A stretch of 64,000 nucleotides of DNA from NCBI RefSeq assembly GCF_000189635.1, contig NW_002476554.1:897493-961492 (forward strand), in the 5' to 3' direction. Shown here piece by piece: positions 26,242 to 39,084 of this stretch. Source of the stretch: Tetrahymena thermophila SB210. Its lineage: Eukaryota; Ciliophora; Oligohymenophorea; Hymenostomatida; Tetrahymenidae. Within the stretch, counting starts at the first letter, position 1; every line of letters begins with the position of its first letter. The notes under the pieces are model-generated. The model saw only the letters and a program-made list of their open reading frames with translations, did no database searches and was not told the origin of the DNA. The position numbers were made by a program, and so were the translations under genes.

Positions 26242-27259
26242 ATCTATCTATCTAATTATTTTTAAATTCTCTTTGTTTCAAAACTTAATTTTAAAATACT
26301 AAAAAATATATAAACAAAAAATAGATAAGAGTTGTTTATTTGTTTGTTTGTTTGATTGACTGAATAATTAATTATTCATAGATTGGTAATTAAGATATAA
26401 TATAACTACCTTTTTCTAAGCAACCAGAATATATTGAGATTTATTTATAAAATCTACCTATTTTTTTTACTTCAATTATTAAAGTTTTGTTTTTAAACAA
26501 AATTTCAAATAAATCAAACATTTAAAAACATAAAAAAATAAAATTCAAAACACTTCATAATACTATTTACTTTATTTATAAACTCTTTTTAGCTATGATT
26601 GGATGAATTTTTACTTAGAATTTTATTCTGTTTTATGTAAATAATTTTAATGTTGGCAAAATAAAATAATTAAAAGTTATTTTTAAATACTTTTTATTAC
26701 TTTACATAAAAAAAGTTTGCAATTAAATTTATTTTACTTTCAAGTTTCTAAAAAGTGATTTTTGTAATGAAAAACATGATTTGAAAAAAAATAATTTAAA
26801 TGGTGTTTAATTGTTTTGTAGTATTCCATTTTTAAAATAGAAATATGAAAAAAAAAATCGAAAAAGCCAATTAATTAATCCCTCCATAGTTTAAAATATA
26901 AGGTCAAAAGAGTAATGTTTTTATATGATTAAATCAAGTCAAAAAAAGCTAATAATATCGATAATTGAATGAATGAATGACTGTTATTTTGGAAACATTT
27001 TAGTATTTTTCTATGCATTTTTTAAATAAGATTTTTGTTTCAGATCAAAAAAATATTAAGGATTTGTATTTGTCATTTGTAAATTAGGAAATATCATACT
27101 AATAAATAAAGTAAAGGCGAAAAGAAATCTATACAGAAATTTTATTAAAAATTAATTAATTATTCAATCACTCATTAAAACTATAATTAAATTAACTTAA
27201 ATTCAGGTTAAACATAGACATTAAACAGCATTTAAAGCCAGCAAATACCCAAAAAATTA
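26242..27259. other. Divergent promoter region, centrin / phospholipase D
   Basis: About 1 kb between the starts of centrin (-) and PLD (+). AT-rich, with a few GTTT and AATG tandem copies (26335-26355, 26964-26978). No exon-like sequence; both promoters must be here. Confidence 0.5.
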
Positions 27260-30200
27260 ATGATGGGAGATAAGCAAAGCTAGTAAGTTAGCATCTTTCT
27301 TCCTGAATAAAATGGATAAAACTTATACCATGATTAAAATTAGCCTTAAAATAAAAATATTGACAAGATTAGGCAACAAGAATCTACCTTTTCACCAAAT
27401 AAAAAAATAGCAACAAGCGTAAAGCAATCTAATTTTAAAGGTGTAGAATAATCTAATATAGTTAGAACAGAAACTGGAATCAAGTAAAATGAAATTCTAT
27501 TCACTGAACATTCTGGTGTTCCTCATCAAAATATAAAAAGCGGTGTATAAGATGAATAAAGAGAAAGAGCTGTCAATGTTAAATGTTTGAAAATTTAGAG
27601 AATGGAATATTTTATTTAGCAATTGCAGCTTTAACTTCTAAAAGAAAAGTTAAAATAGAGTTTCTTAAATGAGGCCGTGTTCTTTTTAGAAGTAAGCGTC
27701 TATAGTCTGAAAGGTTTGGGAGAATAAACATACAGGTTAAGGAGAATATATCAAGATTTTAAAACTTTAGAGAAAAATGTAAATAAAACAATTAACTGTC
27801 TGAATAATTAACTTACAAGATAATCTTTAAATTTAAATAAATAAAATAGCTAATATAGGAAAATAACACAAAAAAGCTTAATATGAACTTGCCACCATTT
27901 CCATTTTAGAAAGATCCAAAAAATTTATTTGATAAAGAAATCTTTTTGAAGGTAATCAATCAATCATTAATTCGTTAAATAAAATTTGAATATTCCCTTT
28001 ACAATATTTATCTCAAATTAAATTAATAAAGCTGCAAATAAATTTTTTTGTAAGATTAATAAATAAATAAATTAAGAAATAGAAACTCTTCAATAAATTA
28101 TCTACTTACATTCATTATTTATATATTATCAATAAAATAAATAAATAAATTAAGATAGGAGAGTATCTTTAAGTCTTGTGTCAGAATAGTAAAATTGTAG
28201 ATACAGACACATTTTGGTAGTTTTTCGAAATATCAAGCAATTTTCATTAAGGAGTAGTAAAAGTAAAGGAGACTTTTATAAAAAAGAGGAGTGGTGGAAG
28301 ATTTAAAAAGTAATGCAGAGGTTGCTGTCATACTTGGTCAGTTAGATATTTGGCTATTACTTCTGAAGGATTGATGTATTCTAAATGTAAAAACTTAATT
28401 ATTTATTTTATATATTTATTCATGCATTCTTTCATATAAATTATTGGTGATTTCATTTTAATCTAAACAGCAAATAGAGGTTTAAACAGCAATATTAGAG
28501 AAATATTGTTGTTTGATCAAAATTTTAACATGGAATATGGAAAATTTTAAACTGGAAAAGAAATGGGTATTGTCATCACTACGTCTACAAGAAAAGTTAG
28601 ATTAGAATGCTACTCTTAGTTTCATTTTTACGATGTCTTAGCTGCCTGTAAAGAAGCTATCTCCCTCTCTCCCTATATTGAAATTCATAGATTTGATTCT
28701 TTTGCACCAGAAAGAAAAGATGCTGAATGCAAATGGTTTGTAGATGGATTTGTAATTTTAATTTTAATAAAATATTAATTAATTCAAATTTTTTAATTGT
28801 TTGTTAGGATTATTTCAAAGACCTTTATTACGATTTAAAAAATGCTAAATCTAGCGTGTATATTACAGATTGGTGGCTTTCACCTGAAAATTATTTATTG
28901 AGACCTGTTGGTGAAGTAATTTTTCTAAAAAATGAATGTTTGAATTAATTAGAAATTAAGAAAGATATTTTAAAAGAATAAAAATTTATTTAAAAAGGTA
29001 ACAAATCAAGAAAGTAGATTAGACAGAGTTTTATAAAGTTTAGGAGAAAAGGGAGTTAATATCATGATTATACTGTACAAAGAGCCAACAATAGCACTTA
29101 CTTTAGATTCTGCTCATACTAAATAACACTTAAAATCATTAAGCAATAACATAGTAATTATGAGGCATCCAGATTATATTTTGCCTTTTTTGTGGTCTCA
29201 CCATGAAAAAATGGTTATCATAGATCAGCAAATAGGTTATTTAGGAGGACTAGATTTGTGCTATGGAAGATTTGATACTCAAAATCATCATTTAAGCGAT
29301 TTACCTGTCCCAGAATAAAATGAATAAATGGTATTTTTCCCAGGTAAAATTTGATTTATTTGTATAGAAATAAATTTTATCTCTATTTTAATTAGGAATT
29401 GATTATTCTAATGCACGTTAAAAAGATTTCGAAAATGTAAAAAATCATACAGTCAGTAACATTGACAGACAAAAACAAATTAGAATGCCATGGCATGATG
29501 TTGCAATGAAGGTTGTTGGAGAACCTGTTAAAGACATGGTTCGTCACTTCATACAATATTGGAATTTTTGCAAGGTAGAACAGAATATTTTTTTGAAATT
29601 CAAAATATAAACATTTTAAATTAATTTATCAAATTAATTAAATTATTAATTAATTAAAGGTGGATATTTACTCAAAAGATAAGAAAAATATTGCTTAAAT
29701 TATTCCAAAAAAGCACAAGTAGCAAGAAGAAGATTAGAAAAATAAAAAACCATAGTTATCTAAAATGAGAAATAAATTGTAAGGTGTAATAAGCACGTTC
29801 ACAAAAAAAATGAAAAATAAATTAAATCTTTTAGATTCTAATGATAAACTTAATAATTAATAAATGTAAAATGAAACTATGAAAGGCTAACCAGGATAAC
29901 GTAGATTCATGTAATATTTAGCAGAACTTAAAAAAATTCCAAGTGAGAAAAATTTGTAAAATATAGAAAACTAAGATTAAGAGCAATAAAAATTAATTTA
30001 ACCTGAAAAAAATAAAGATAATATTAGCAAGCATGAAAACACTCAACAATAGCAACAACAGCAACAACAACAACAACTTAACTATAATTCTAAGGATAAA
30101 AGAAATTCAATTAGAGATTCAGAAATAATAATTGATAAAGCCGATGTATTTGAATAAAAAATGTAAAAAATTAAAAAAACCTAAACAAATATTGCATTCA

Positions 30201-32715
30201 TGATTGAAGAAATGTCAGAAGTAGATAGCGAAATACAAAGTAGCAAAATTAAAGTTCAATAATAACAGAATGCTCACTTGAAAGTAAATGCAGTACCAGA
30301 AAGTAAAAAAATTTCTATATTTTTGATTTCAATTTTATCAATAAATTATGAAAATGGCAATTAAGTTTTTTAATTATCAAATTTCCTTGGTTTTTTAAAT
30401 GAAAATAACACAAATTCAAGTCTATCAAATCTTAATTTTATTTAATAAGCATATCATACATAATTAATTTTTGAAATAATCAATGGTGGGATTAGTGAAA
30501 CAAATTTTAATTAAAACAATTAAACATTTAATTGTGAAAGCTAAAATTTTTAAAATTAAAAAATAAAAAATTTTTACTTACCCTCACCCCTTAATTACAG
30601 TTAATTAAAAAAATATGCTGAGCTGCAATAAATAAATTATTTTCTTTTTTAGAAATTTTTATTAAATACTTTAAAAAACTATTTTTATTTAATTATTTAT
30701 AAAATTAAGGTATTTCAATTGAGTAAATGGAAGGAATAGAAGAATTTTTTGAAGGAGAAAATATTAATCCTATTATAAGATATAATAATAAAATGCCAAA
30801 CTGTAGTAAATTAAAAATTTAAGAAATTAAAAATGAGTTAGAGCCAGAGGAACTATAAGTAGTATAGCTATAAAAGAAAGAGTCAAAAACATTAAAAAAG
30901 ATTTTTGCAAGGAAAAAAAATAGAGCAGATAGTAATTCTGAAAAAGTTATAACTATTGGTATAAACTTGATAGAGAAAATAGACAATTTGACTGATGATG
31001 ATGAAGAAATTAACTTCTTTCAATTCAATGGCAATGATTAAAATGTATAAATTTTATTATAATAATGTAATAAATAATATTTACTTCCTTCTAAAAATAG
31101 ATTTAAGTTTCTGAAATAATTGAATAAGGATAACCTATTTCAAATAATAATGCAGCTAATAATGCAAATAACATCAATCCTAACAGTATTTCTCTCAACA
31201 ATACTGGAGTAGTCAAAAAACCTAGTCTTTGGAAAACAAAAGTTTAAGAAAAATTAACATCTGTAAAAAAATCTCCCTAATTATAATCTTAAACAACTAA
31301 CTTAGTAACTAACTTAATAGATTAAAAATAATAAAATTAAATTGATTTTACTAAATAAAGTACGAAGCAGAGCAGATAGAGAAAAGCAAAATTAACTTAA
31401 ATTTTGTTAGATATGATCAATCTGGTAGTTGCAAATGTCAGATGCTAAGAAGTGGTTCTAGTTGGAGTTTAGGACTTAAACCAGATCACACTGAATTAAG
31501 TATATAAATAGCTTACATATAATTAATAGCTCAAGCTCAAAGCTTTATCTATATCGAAAATTAATTCTTTATATCATGTACTGCAGGTAGTGTAGTTAAA
31601 AATTAAATTGCATAAGCTCTCATCGATAGAATTTTGTTAGCTGACAAAAAAGGAGAAGACTTTTTCGTATGCGTTGTTATGCCACTGCTTCCAGTAAATT
31701 AAATTTATTAAATTTCCATTCACTAATATTTAAAAAAATGTAAGTAGTCCAAATCTTATATTAAAATCTGATCATATTTTACAAATATAAATTTCCTATA
31801 AGAGAGGTGTTTTGATCAAGTAATATATGAGAAGAATATGACTTAATTAATTTTTCTCAAAACATTTAATTAAAAATTCTAGATTTGATGATTAATTAGG
31901 TTTAAAAAGTATAGAGATCTAAAATTTTTCAGAAATTAAATTTTATAAAGCAAACAAATTATCTGAATTCTTTTACTTTAATTAAGAAAAAAATTTAATT
32001 TAATTTTTCAATAGTAATTAGTAATATGCTAAATAAATTTGACTTAGAACAAACCCAAGTTTTAATTTATTTTTAGCTTTATTTTCAGTTTTAAGGAATT
32101 AAATTTAAAACTATTTTAAATAATAGATAAATAAAATCTTATCACTCTAATGGATTTTTAATTGTTATTAAAGAACCCTAATTTAAACTTTTTATTAATT
32201 TTTTTTATCTGCTAAAATTTATTGAAATTATTTTACTTAATTTTATTTATTGGTTTAAAGCAATTGATGCAGTTTAAAAGTTATTTTTATAAATTTTATA
32301 TTTAAATGAAATCAAATGTAAAAAACTTAGGGTTTTGCTGGAGAAGTAAATGATTCGAATGCAGCTGTAATGAAATGCTAACTTCATTGGGAGTATTTTA
32401 CTATTAGCAGAGGAGGTGGGTCAATATACGAAGTTCTAAAATAGCATGTTAAAGATCCATTTAAATATATAAAATTTTTTGGACTTAGAAATCATGGAGT
32501 GCTAAATAACACAGTAAAAATATAAAAAACTTAAAATAAACTAAATATTATTTTACACTAAAAGCCATACTCAGAAATTATTTACGTCCATTCAAAACTT
32601 ATGATTGTTGATGATAAATTTGTTATCATAGGGAGTGCTAATATTAATGATAGATCTATGTGTGGAACTAGAGACTCAGAAATTGCTGTATTTATATTAG
32701 ATGATTTTTATCTCT

Positions 32716-32755
<40 letters not shown>

Positions 32756-33401
32756 GATTTATAATTTTTAAAATTTAAATCTTTAAAATTATGACTTTTT
32801 TTAAATTTGCTTGATAAATTTTTTGTTGAAATATATATTTATATAATAAACTAAATAACTAATGTATATATATTTCATCAATCTAGATGATTGTTGAAGA
32901 TACTAAAAAAGTTAGTTGCAAATTAAATGGAAAGTATGTTATGTTAAACTAATTTGCTCATACATTTAGGATGTCTCTCTATTAAGAACATTTTGGATTG
33001 ACAGAATCAGAGGCCGAAGATCCATTAAATCCTTAACTTCTAAGCTTAATTTCAGAAAGAGCTAAAGTAAATATTTATAACCAAAGTTTTATACTTTATT
33101 TTCATTTTTTATAATTAAGAAAAATACAGAAATATACAGAGAGGTATTTAGATGCTATCCAGATGATTAAGTCACTTATTTGAACTAATTAGAACCATGG
33201 CAGAAAGAAAGAAAACCAGAAAATTACAATGAATTAAAAGATTAAATTAAAGGTCATGCAGTTGAGCTACCTTTAGATTTTTTAAAAAATGAAAATTTAA
33301 ATTTTACTATTCGTTAGAAAGAGTATTTTGTACCAGTGTAGTCATTCTTGTAAGCGACCTGGAAAGCCATCCAACACTCATTCACATTTTTCATTTGCTG
33401 A
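27260..33401 (+). CDS. PX-PH phospholipase D
   Basis: Large intron-rich gene of roughly 1,200-1,300 residues. Start MMGDKQSQQVSIF. The disordered Gln/Asn-rich N-terminus is followed by a PX-like segment ([20 protein letters not shown]), a PH segment ([34 protein letters not shown]), then the catalytic core: [15 protein letters not shown]; first HKD as [34 protein letters not shown]; a linker near 29660-31100 of about 400 residues with a Gln tract (about 30045-30077); [22 protein letters not shown]; and second HKD as [19 protein letters not shown] with NDRSM. Both His-Lys-Asp sets are complete, so an active phosphatidylcholine hydrolase making phosphatidic acid is expected, at membranes via PX/PH. 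The end (YFVPVQSFLQ... FFIC, TGA 33399-33401) runs a few residues past the usual VP-x-W-type terminus. A long intron of about 630 bp follows VVMPLLP (about 31695-32330). Confidence 0.93.
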
Positions 33402-34188
33402 TGAGGTTGAGTTTTCCAGATGAAAACCCTACTATTTTCTTTCTTTTTTTATTTTTTCTTTTTTAATTTTCTTATTATTTCTATTTTTGAAAATTAAATT
33501 AATTATTTAGTTTTAGCAAGAATTTAAAATATTTATTTAATTAATTAATTGTTCAAAAGTGTTTTATTACCCATTTAATTTTTTGTTTTTTTGAGAAAAA
33601 AGTTATAAAATAAATTTATTTTACAATCAAAATTGAATAAAATAAATTTAGGTTTATTATTTTTATTGGTAATGAATTAATTTAAGCTTATTTAGCATTT
33701 TAAGCTTAAGCTGAATATAATTTTTAAATTAAAATTACTTTTTAATAAACAAGTGTTTTGAATTGCTAAATTAATTTTATCAAAAAGCAGAAATGTTTTT
33801 TGATAATAAAAGAATCTACTTTCTTTACAAATGTGAATAAATTATAAAATTAAAACTACAAATTAACTTTTTCGTTTTAGTTTTAAAATAATTTTTTGCA
33901 AATCATTTAAGAAAAAGAGGAAATTTATATTTTTTATTAAAAAAATAAGATTTAGTGAATATAAATATAATCCAACTAAATTTAGATATTATAAACGAGC
34001 ACAATGCATTAAAATGTTAATTAATTAACGTACCAATAAATCCTAATTAATATTGCTTGATATATAATAAATACCTAAAGTAGCAGTATTTGAGTGAAAT
34101 TAATAGAAGAATCAAAAAAGATAATTTAATTAAAAATAATTATTATTAAGAATCTACCTTAAACACATTAAAATCACCTCAAAAATCA
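33402..34188. other. Region between PLD and the helicase; possible upstream exon
   Basis: AT-rich spacer. The helicase frame stays open without TGA upstream of its chosen start as far as an ATG at 33793 (MFFDNKRIYFLYK). The part nearest the helicase (34020-34188, including QQYLSEINRRIKKDN) could be coding; the earlier part looks like noncoding AT-rich DNA. Otherwise nothing is seen. Confidence 0.4.
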
Positions 34189-36579
34189 ATGTTCAAAAAA
34201 GGACAGAAAAAATAGCAAGCTTAGCAAAAGCAGGTTTAAAATAAATAGCCTAAAAAGGTTTAGCAAGAAGAAACTGACTTGATGGTAAACATCGAAGAGG
34301 AAATCAAGAGTAATTATGAAGATAGCGGCGATTCTGATGAAGAATTTGAAGCTGTTGATAATGGATTCTTCTCAGGATTAGGTGGAGAATCAAAGGTAAA
34401 AGACTAAAATATAACCAAGGTTATTGAGGCTACTAAGTAAGATTACGAATCTAAGATGACCACTCTTGAATAAAAGGTTAAAAGACGTTAAAGAAGGGTT
34501 AAAGAAACTTTAGATAACAGTGATGATGAAGAATAAGAAGAAAATGATAATGAAAATGATTCTGATGAAGAAGAAATTGAAAAAAAGCATAAAAATAAGA
34601 AGAACGTTAACAAAGCTTCAAATGATAAAGTATTAAAAATGGCTAAAGAAAAGTTAGACAATGAAAGCGAACATGAAGATGATGATATGGGAACATAGAT
34701 CAATCAAAATGCAAATAAAAAGCTAAAAGAATAAAAGCTCAACAAGAAGAAGAAGAAAACATGGTAAGATTTAGGTTTAATTAAACCTTTACTAAAGGCA
34801 GTTGAAGAAATGCAATATGAATTCCCAACTAACATTCAATCTCTTGCTATTCCTGCTGCTTTGCAAGGCAAAGATCTCTTGGCTAGTTCTTTAACAGGTA
34901 AAAAATTTACAAATAAATTTAAAAAATTAAAATTTTATTTAGCAAACGAACAAATAAATCATGTTGTAATCAAAATTTGAATTAAAATAGGTTCTGGCAA
35001 AACTGCAGCTTTCTTGATTCCAATCCTCTAAAAGTTCTACAGATCACCATTTACAAACTACAGCAAGGTAATTAAATTAATTTTTTGTTTTATTTGTTGA
35101 GTAGAGTTTTCTTGTGCATAAAGCTAATAAAAGCTTATGTAGAAATAATTAAAGTTATAAATTATCAAATTAATACATTTAGATTGATATTTTTGTATCA
35201 AATTTATTAATTTTGAAATTTAACACCTACTTTCTTTCTTTCTATATTTTTGCTATTAATTCAAACACAAAATCTCATAAAGTCTTTTTCATCAAAAATT
35301 CGATTTTATTAAAAATATTGTTTTAAATAGTTTTCATTAAAATAAACTTTAAAAAATTGAAATAATTCTAAAAAATAATAGGCATTAATTGTCACTCCTA
35401 CTAGAGAATTAGCTTTCTAGATTTATGAGGTTTTCACTAAATTAAATAAATATACAAAACTTAGAGCTTGTTTAGTCATAGGATAAAGTGCCATGTAAAA
35501 GCAAGAAGCTGAACTTAGAGGAAATCCTGAAGTAATTATTGCTACTCCTGGTAGACTTATTGATCATTTGCAAAACTCTAGATCTATTGATTTGGATAAC
35601 TTAGAAGTATTAATATTTGATGAAGCAGATAAGTTATTAGATCTTGGTTTCGAAGCAGCAGCTCAAAATATTGTAGAGAATTGTAATAGAGAAAGACAAA
35701 CACTTCTATTCTCTGCTACACTTACCAGTGAAGTCAACAAGCTTATCGACATAGCACTTAGAAAACCTATTAGGTAAAAATTTATTTATTATTAAAAAAT
35801 TGTTTTAATGATTAATATTTTAAAGAATATAAGCCAATCCAGATGGTTAAACTAATGACAAGCTCATTTAAAAGATGCTTAGAATATAACATGAAGATTT
35901 TAGAGAAGCAGCACTTTTAGCTATAGCAGCTAAGTACTACAAAGAAAGAACAATTATATTCTTCAAGACTAAAAGATAAACCCATAGAATGGCAATTATT
36001 TTTGGTCTTTTCGGATTAAAAGTTTGTGAGTTGCATGGTGATTTAACTTAAAATTAAAGAATTTAAGCTTTTAGTGATTTTAAGGAGGGAAAATACTAAT
36101 ATTTAATGGCCACTGATTTAGCATCTAGAGGTTTAGATATATAAGGAGTAAAAGCTGTTATTAATTTTGAATTGCCTAGTGAAGTTACTAGATATATTCA
36201 TAGAGTTGGTAGAACTGCTAGAGCTGGTAATGAAGGTATATCTTTAACTATTGGTCTTGATGCTGAATTAAAAACTCTCAAGAAAATGCTTAAAGAAAAT
36301 AAAGATAAAATGATGGAAAAAGTTAGTTTGTCTGTTGAAACATTATAAAAATATAAAGAAAAAATACAAAATGTAGAAAGGGAAGTTGTTAAAGTTTTAG
36401 AAGAAGAATAAGCTGAAAGATAACTCAGAAAGGCTGAAATGGAGTTGCAAAAAGCTGAAAACATGATAAAGCATAAAGATGAAATTATGAATAAACCCAA
36501 AAAGACTTGGTTCCAAACTAATCATGAAAGAAATAAAATCAAAGAAGCTGCAAAGGCAGCTGCTTTAGGTGAAAAATGA
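34189..36579 (+). CDS. DRS1: DEAD-box RNA helicase, DRS1/DDX27 type
   Basis: About 640 residues in four exons. After a Lys/Gln-rich start ([12 protein letters not shown]) comes an acidic and basic low-complexity N-terminus (EEDSDDEEQEEND style, to about residue 190), Q-motif region [20 protein letters not shown] with [11 protein letters not shown], motif I split by an intron (LASSLTG / [10 protein letters not shown]), Ia [11 protein letters not shown], Ib [12 protein letters not shown] as DEAD ([12 protein letters not shown]), III as SAT (LLFSATLT), then [34 protein letters not shown] and [12 protein letters not shown]. The C-terminus has a coiled region and [13 protein letters not shown], typical of Drs1/DDX27, nucleolar helicases of large ribosomal subunit assembly. 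Stop TGA 36577-36579. The start is the first Met next to the Lys-rich tail; an extension upstream cannot be excluded. Confidence 0.92.
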
Positions 36580-37548
36580 AATTGAAAATTTTTAACACAT
36601 ATAAAGTTAGTTTATCTCCTGTTTTATAAAAGTTAAAATATATACTTGGTTGGAATTTGAATAAGGTTTATTGTTTTCTCGTTTATTAATCATATATGCA
36701 ATGTTATTTGTTAAATATATATTTATCAATTATAAATATTTTTAAATTCAAATTAAAATCTAGGCATTCCATTCCGTAAATAAAAAAGCTAAGTTAAATT
36801 AGCCAAAAACAGCTAACAATGTTAAAAAAAACTTAAATTAATGCTATTTTTGAAAAAATTAATGACTAATTATAGTTTCTTTTTCTTAAAAATATTTCAT
36901 TAATTTACATATTATATTTATATAAAAATTAATTATGATGCTAATTTATTATATTTTTAAGCTCTAAGATTAAGTAGATTTCTTTTCAGAAACCAATTTT
37001 TTAAAAATTTGTAGATTTTATCATTTCTAATGGTTTAAAATCTAATTAAAAATAATTAAGCTATAATAAATAAATAAAATTATTATTTTAATTTAAAATA
37101 ATAAATTTAATTTTAATTTGAAAAAGAATAAAAAAAGGCTTTAGCACCTAAATTTAAAAATTATTATTTTTTTAATCTAATTAATTATAAAGCAAGGTCT
37201 TTAATTTAATTATTGTTAAATAAAAATATTATCTATACTATTAAAAAAAGTCTTTCATAAATTTTAAATAAATAATATTATTTTATTTTATTGCTTAAAT
37301 GAAAAGATAATCTTTAATAACTTTTTATTATAAAGGTTATGTATGTATTAGCTAATAGAAATAAAAGGTAAATAAAATACATCTTAGCAAAAAAAGAAAC
37401 AAAGAAAGAAAGTATTTGGGTTGATTTGATTACTTACTGTTTGTTCTATACCAAAAAGAAATAAATATACAAAAAAAGAAGATTATATCAAAAATTAATA
37501 ATCACTTTAAACTTTAAGAAAATTTTGTTAGGAAAAAGAAATAATTAA
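36580..37548. other. AT-rich intergenic DNA
   Basis: Between the helicase and the MIC10-like gene, same strand. Purely AT-rich with homopolymer runs; I see no exon, RNA gene or repeat. Confidence 0.5.
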
Positions 37549-37794
37549 ATGGAAGGTAGCAAGTGCGGTAAAGAACATTTTACATACAAAAATGAAACTT
37601 AAATGAAAGAAAGAGACCCTCTTTTAAATAAGTTTATATTAGACACCTTAGCCTACTCTGCTATAGGTGCTGTTGCAGGTTTTACTGCAGGAATTTTCTT
37701 AAAACGCCCTACTTTTTGGAGCGTTTTCTTCTCTGGTGTTGGTGCTCATTATGCTTATTCTACAGGTCCTGTTAAATTCAGATACTGGTGCTGA
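37549..37794 (+). CDS. MIC10: MIC10-like MICOS subunit
   Basis: Single-exon gene of 81 residues, start MEGSKCGKEHFTYKN, one TAA-encoded Gln, stop TGA 37792-37794. Two close hydrophobic segments: TLAYSAIGAVAGFTAGIFLK (about residues 34-53) and FWSVFFSGVGAHYAY (about 57-71), separated by a short basic turn (KRP). The pattern DPLLNKFILD, first helix with spaced small residues ending in FLKRP, second helix with Gly-x-Gly and a terminal AYS, matches MIC10/MINOS1, the hairpin inner-membrane protein that bends cristae junctions. The first helix shows G-A-V-A-G and the second GVG, a looser version of the Gly-rich motifs used for oligomerisation. Most of the coding GC-content contrast starts at the ATG, supporting this start. 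Assignment rests on pattern and length, so moderately confident. Confidence 0.75.
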
Positions 37795-39084
37795 ATTAAT
37801 CAATATCAGCAATGATTTAAGCTCTAAATTTTGAGATTAATTTTTAGCCAAAAAATAAATAAATAATATTAGATTTGTATATTCTCATTAATTTATTATT
37901 ATATTTTTGTAGTAGTTGTTAATGTAGGAATACACACCATCTTCAAAGTTATCTCGAAAATCTAAAAACAAAAAAGTCTAAATTATATTAAAAAATCAAC
38001 ATTTTTTGTTTATTTTGCACCTATTCTTAAAAGTTATACTCATATAATATTTAATAAAGTGAATGTTCCTTGATGAATTCAATATTTCTTTCGTATCTTT
38101 GCAATTTTTATCATTTAAAGCCACTTAATTAAACATAAACATGAATTTATTGAATTTAGTGATTTACTAATTTGAAAAAATGACAAATGTAGTTTGAAAA
38201 TTATAACTCAAAGTAGGTTAATTATTTTTTGATTTTATTTAATGTCACTTTTGAAAAGATAATCAAGAACATATTAATGATATATGTCGATTGAAAATTA
38301 GAATAAAAAGATATAAAATGCTTTGATAAACTGTTGATCATTCAGTAAAATTTTATTGTGAAGCTAAGCAAATCTATATTGATTTATTTAAGATTTATAT
38401 AAAGATTAAAGGATCTTTCTTTTGTGTTTGTTTAAATGAAATCTAATTTTTGTAAATTAATTTAAAAGATTTCAAAATTTTTATTGTTGTTTTGTTAGCT
38501 TTTTAATTAGAATATAATCAACTAAAAAATTAAATAAAAATTTATTTTTTTTAATTAAATTTTATTTTATTCTAATCTAATTAATTTAATGAAAAATAAA
38601 AATTTATTAGTATTAAAATACCTAAATATTAGTTTAAATGTTAGCCTTGTTCCTATTTACTTTAGTGCATTTTATCATAAAAAGTTAATAAAAATTATTT
38701 TTTTTAAAAATAAAACTATTCTAATAAATTTTTATTAAAATAATTTTTGTTTTTTTGTGCTCACCTACATACCTATACATACTTTTATCATTTTGATTTT
38801 TAATTTTATAAATTAAATATCTCAAACAAAGGACATTTTAATACTATATAAAATATTGCAATTTTATATCTTTCTTTAATCATAAATGCAAATAAAATAA
38901 TTTGAAAATTTTTCGGATAAAAATGAAGTCCGTCCTTCAGCCAACTTCAATTTTTGGTAATATTTGAAATAAAATAATTTATATTTACAAAATTTTTAAA
39001 AAGTTATAAACAATTTATAAATAAATACAGGGAAAGTAAGTTGATTATTTATAATGAAATCTTTAAAATTATAATTTAGTTAAC
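37795..39084. other. Convergent intergenic region with a small GC-richer island
   Basis: Between the MIC10-like gene (+) and the coiled-coil gene (-). Mostly AT-rich. One island at about 38922-38957 (ATGAAGTCCGTCCTTCAGCC...) is distinctly GC-richer and can be read as a short plus-strand start (MKSVLQPTSIF) with a GTAATA donor, or on the minus strand as LAEGRTSFLSEKF. Neither can be tied to a gene, although the minus reading could be a distal 3' exon of the coiled-coil gene. Confidence 0.4.
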
